This document shows, piece by piece, positions 60,795 through 64,000 of a stretch of DNA of 64,000 nt. The notes below the pieces were generated by a model. That model ran no database searches. It was not told where the DNA came from and worked only from the letters and a program-made list of their open reading frames with translations. Location: contig NC_134397.1 in NCBI RefSeq assembly GCF_050003625.1, positions 276,886,070 through 276,950,069 of the forward strand, given 5' to 3'. Source of the DNA: Haematobia irritans. Taxonomy: Eukaryota > Arthropoda > Insecta > Diptera > Muscidae. The position numbers and the translations under genes are program-made. Positions within the stretch are counted from its first letter, which is position 1, and every line of letters begins with the position of its first letter.

Positions 60795-61421
60795 TATTTC
60801 ACAGAATGGCCTAGTTCAACTAAAATGCCAATGATTACACTGTGACGCAATATTTAAGTTTTTGGCTCCAAACAAAAAATCACTTATCCCAGCCGAAAGT
60901 GGAAAAAATCTCTTTCTGGATTTTGCTAGATTGGTTGGGAGCCACCGTGGTGCAATGGGGGGAGCCTCCTTGGTGCAATGGTTAGCATGTCCGCCTTGCA
61001 TACAAGGTCGTGGGTTCGATTCCTGCTTCGACCGAACTCCAAAAAGTTTTTCAGTGGTGGATTATCCCAGTAATGCTGGTGACATTTCTGAGGGGTTCAA
61101 AGCTTCTCTAAGTGGTTTCACTGTAATGTGGAATGCCGTTCGGACTCGGCTATAAAAAGGAGGTCCCTTGTCATCGAGCTTAACATGGAATCGGGCAGCA
61201 CTCATTGATAAGAGAGAAGTTCTTTATCTATGGAACATTTAACCAAACAATCCAGGAAAGAAATGTAGCCTATAAAATTATGCAAAATTTTCCAGTGCAT
61301 ACTAACTCCTACCAAGAACATTTGTAGCATACTTCAGAATGATTTCCGTTACAATACATCAGATTTTCTTGAGTCCCATTACGTAGCAAATACGAGGGCT
61401 GTCTTTTATATTTTGAGATTA
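60795..61421 (+). repeat. Identical duplicated block, copy 1 (at least 627 bp)
   Basis: Bases 60795-61421 equal 63374-64000 at a constant offset of 2579, with no difference seen by eye. The right end of the duplication lies beyond the window. It contains a SINE and the string TACGAGGGCTGTCTTTTATA, which may be a mariner-type end. Confidence 0.92.
60939..61221 (+). mobile_element. tRNA-derived SINE, double head, 3'-truncated
   Basis: A partial head GAGCCACCGTGGTGCAATGG at 60939 is followed by a second head GAGCCTCCTTGGTGCAATGG with A-box (TGGTTAGCATG at 60979) and B-box (GGTTCGATTCC at 61013). The body runs to GATAAGAGAGAAGTTC with no AACCT tail. The 97-codon frame through it is not a gene. 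Confidence 0.8.
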
Positions 61422-62019
61422 GAGAACAAAAATAAATATTAATCATCGAAAATAAAATTACCATTTAATTTGATACCATCCTCGTTTGATTGGTGCTTTT
61501 TCTCCTCTTCCTAGATATTCACGATAAGAGTGTGAGTGATTGCGAAAGAATCGTTTTTTTTTTCTATCTTAAGCACTTACCATGTTTGTTGTTTTTGCTT
61601 TATGGCTGTTAATTACATCTCATAATTTGTTTTATTTCGTATTTCTTCTGCCTTTTTTATTTGCGTTCATCTTCATTTGTTCCTATGTCCTAGTCGTCAT
61701 TGGATTTGAGTGGCAGCGATGTTTTTTTTTCAAAAGCACTTCGTTGGTAAGCCGGGATCCAGTCATTCATTCTATATGACGCTGCTCATGTGTTAATTAA
61801 TGTCAGTTTGACTGGTAATATGACAGCGACAGGCAGTCAGTTTTAAATTAATTATGAAAAATTAGTTTAAAATCTCTAACAACATCTTAACACGTATGGT
61901 GTCATGTTAACAAGTAAACAACATAAATTTTTTAAAATGTTTCAAAAATGTAGATTTTGATGTTGGTTCGGCAAGATTGAGAAAAATATTTATTATCCAA
62001 TTTGATACACAGATAAAAG
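61422..62019. other. No gene seen
   Basis: A 65-codon hydrophobic frame at 61582-61779 arises from TTT-rich sequence. Confidence 0.45.
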
Positions 62020-62175
62020 AAAGGTATATATGGCCGAAATTGGGACGGACTGAATCTTATATACCCTACAATATAGATTTCATATAAAGTTCTACTAAAG
62101 CGAGTTATCCATACTGGAGTAACTTGGGCTTTGGTAACAGTTCCATCCGCAATTATATCCCGCAAAATTATCCCA
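62020..62175 (-). mobile_element. 3' end fragment of a further HINE family
   Basis: AAAGGTATATATGGCCGAAA, GGACGGACTGAATCTTATAT and ACCCTACAATATAG keep the layout of HINE 3' ends (GC-containing element, then TATACCCT...). Most of the sequence differs from families 1 and 3. Confidence 0.45.
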
Positions 62176-62189
62176 ATGGAGCCTACGTT

Positions 62190-63205
62190 TTTATACCCTC
62201 CACCATAGGATGGGGGGTATATTAACTTTGTCATTCCGTTTGTAACACATCGCAATATTGCTCTAAGACCCCATAAAGTATATATATTCTGGGTCGTGGT
62301 GAAATTACGAGTCTATCTAAGCATGTCCGTCCGTCTGTTGAAATCACGCTAACTTCCGAACGAAACAAGCTATCGACTTGAAACATTGCACAAGTAGTTG
62401 TTGTTGATGTAGGTCGGATGACATTGAAAATGTGCCATATAGGTCCACTTTTGCGTAAAGCCCCCATATAAACCGACGCTCAGATTTGGCTTCCCTAGCC
62501 TCTTGGAGGAGCAAAACTCATCTCATCAGTTTGAAGTTTGGTACATGGTCTAAGTATATGGTCTCTAACAACTGTGCAAAAATTGGTCCATAATTATATA
62601 TAGCACCCAAAAGAGAAGCAAATTTCATCCGAACCGGCTGAAAGTTGGTGCGTGGTATAAGTATATGGTCTCTAACAACCGTGCAAAAATTGGTCCACAT
62701 CGGTTTATAATTATATAAAGCCCCCATATAAACCGATCCCCAGATTTGACCTCCGTAGACTCATGGATGAGCAAAATTCATCCGATTCGGTTGAAATTTG
62801 ATACGTGGTGTTAGTATATGGTATCTAACAACCATGCGAAAATTGGTTCATACATATAACCCCCATTTAATTGCTATAGAAAATTTTGTCAAAATTTTAT
62901 TTCTATAGAAAATTTTGTCAAAATTTAATTCTATAGAAAATTTTGTCAAAATTTTATTTCTATAGAAAATTTTGTTAAACTGAATTATATACTGAATTAT
63001 ATAATCGGCCTTTTTTGTTTAATATATACCCCTATGGACTAACTTACAATTTAGAAGACGGTGTTAAGAAGTTTTAAGATACCTTGCCATCGACAAGTGT
63101 TACCGCAACCCAAGTAATTCGTTTGTGGATGACAGTCTTTAGTAGAAGTGGAGGGTACATAAGATTCGGCCTGGACGAACTTACGGTTGTATATACTTGT
63201 TTAAG
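62190..63205 (+). mobile_element. HINE family 1, near-complete
   Basis: 5' hairpin TATACCCTCCACCATAGGAT, short TA run, TTCTGGGTCGTGGTGAAATT, GTCCGTCCGTCTGTTG, shortened internal units, a 28-bp minisatellite (62872-62975), then GATTCGGCCTGGACGAACTT and GTATATACTTGTTT. The 3' stem has one mismatch. Confidence 0.8.
62872..62975. repeat. 28-bp minisatellite inside a HINE
   Basis: Four units of CTATAGAAAATTTTGTCAAA plus ATTTTATTT, in the same place and sense as in the HINE at 44867. Confidence 0.85.
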
Positions 63206-63373
63206 TTAGCCTGGTATCCATGCAGACTGTTTTGTCTGTTTTTCAATATTATTTATTCGTAATGAAAATAATAACCTAAATACTCTTCCAAATATTATCT
63301 TATCAAATAATTATTTAGAGTCTGAGGACAATTTTTGTAATAACTTCGTCCATCAGAACGAAAACACGCATAT

Positions 63374-64000
63374 TATTTCACAGAATGGCCTAGTTCAACT
63401 AAAATGCCAATGATTACACTGTGACGCAATATTTAAGTTTTTGGCTCCAAACAAAAAATCACTTATCCCAGCCGAAAGTGGAAAAAATCTCTTTCTGGAT
63501 TTTGCTAGATTGGTTGGGAGCCACCGTGGTGCAATGGGGGGAGCCTCCTTGGTGCAATGGTTAGCATGTCCGCCTTGCATACAAGGTCGTGGGTTCGATT
63601 CCTGCTTCGACCGAACTCCAAAAAGTTTTTCAGTGGTGGATTATCCCAGTAATGCTGGTGACATTTCTGAGGGGTTCAAAGCTTCTCTAAGTGGTTTCAC
63701 TGTAATGTGGAATGCCGTTCGGACTCGGCTATAAAAAGGAGGTCCCTTGTCATCGAGCTTAACATGGAATCGGGCAGCACTCATTGATAAGAGAGAAGTT
63801 CTTTATCTATGGAACATTTAACCAAACAATCCAGGAAAGAAATGTAGCCTATAAAATTATGCAAAATTTTCCAGTGCATACTAACTCCTACCAAGAACAT
63901 TTGTAGCATACTTCAGAATGATTTCCGTTACAATACATCAGATTTTCTTGAGTCCCATTACGTAGCAAATACGAGGGCTGTCTTTTATATTTTGAGATTA
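63374..64000 (+). repeat. Identical duplicated block, copy 2, runs off the window
   Basis: Equal to 60795-61421. The left breakpoint is at TATTTCACAG, shared by both copies, with no inverted or long direct repeat beside it. Confidence 0.92.
63518..63800 (+). mobile_element. tRNA-derived SINE, double head (copy within duplication)
   Basis: Same as 60939-61221, including the duplicated partial head and the missing tail, so it was copied with the block and is not an independent insertion. Confidence 0.8.

Noticed and set aside
60862..61155. 97-codon ORF present twice (also 63441-63734)
   Set aside because: It crosses a tRNA-derived SINE; identity of the two copies comes from the DNA duplication, not from protein constraint.
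61381..61440. Second mariner lineage starting TACGAGGGCTGTC
   Set aside because: It looks like a mariner-type terminus, but no matching inverted end or transposase was found within reach.

Overview
The window is AT-rich nuclear DNA from a higher fly. A muscid such as a horn fly, stable fly or house fly fits best. This is an inference from two signals: mariner copies whose ends match the Himar1 type first known from horn fly, and the many DINE-1/mini-me-like repeats with (TA)n and (GTCY)n cores. No cellular gene with convincing exons is visible. Nearly all supportable features are mobile elements or their relics, so the window is probably intergenic or lies inside a long intron.

Region 1-10 kb: an internally deleted Tc1/mariner transposase (1-920), a 5'-truncated Penelope-like retroelement with a GIY-YIG endonuclease and a hammerhead ribozyme motif (1502-2240), a hAT element with a perfect 8-bp target duplication (4436-5194), and AT-rich dispersed repeats. 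Region 10-22 kb: Helentron-associated interspersed elements (HINE, the DINE-1/mini-me group) at 10.1, 12.8 and 20.3 kb, one holding a 284-bp pure TA tract inside a fold-back composite. It also holds ~640-bp TA-inserting MITEs (called family A here), a nested AATTAA-rich MITE, and one 85-codon ORF of unknown origin (18573-18830). Region 22-36 kb: a near-complete but frame-broken irritans-type mariner (22654-23930), two head-to-head tRNA-derived SINEs with (AACCT)n tails, a second HINE family (29755-31307), and a third stretch of HINE split by a TTCGTA-rich MITE. Region 36-48 kb: a second mariner (36809-39813) gutted and filled with a TA tract, a family A MITE, a PIF/Harbinger-like MITE and a hAT end. 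A duplicated ~270-bp segment follows, carrying two HINEs and a TTAA-flanked piggyBac-like MITE. Region 48-64 kb: another HINE of the second family, 28-bp minisatellites, an element with 4-bp target duplications and two opposed tRNA-like heads, a second Harbinger-like MITE, a hAT MITE with a nested HINE, and an identical 627-bp duplication (60795-61421 and 63374-64000) containing a SINE.

The most interesting signals are the Penelope-linked hammerhead motif and the fact that three diverged HINE families keep the same 153-bp internal repeat length, subterminal inverted repeats and, in the two families with intact 3' ends, a GC-rich 3' stem-loop before ACTTGTT. The nested insertions give several clean insertion sites that fix target duplications and relative ages. 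HINE, family A, AATTAA and CCCAG are working names for repeats compared only within this window. No database search was made.
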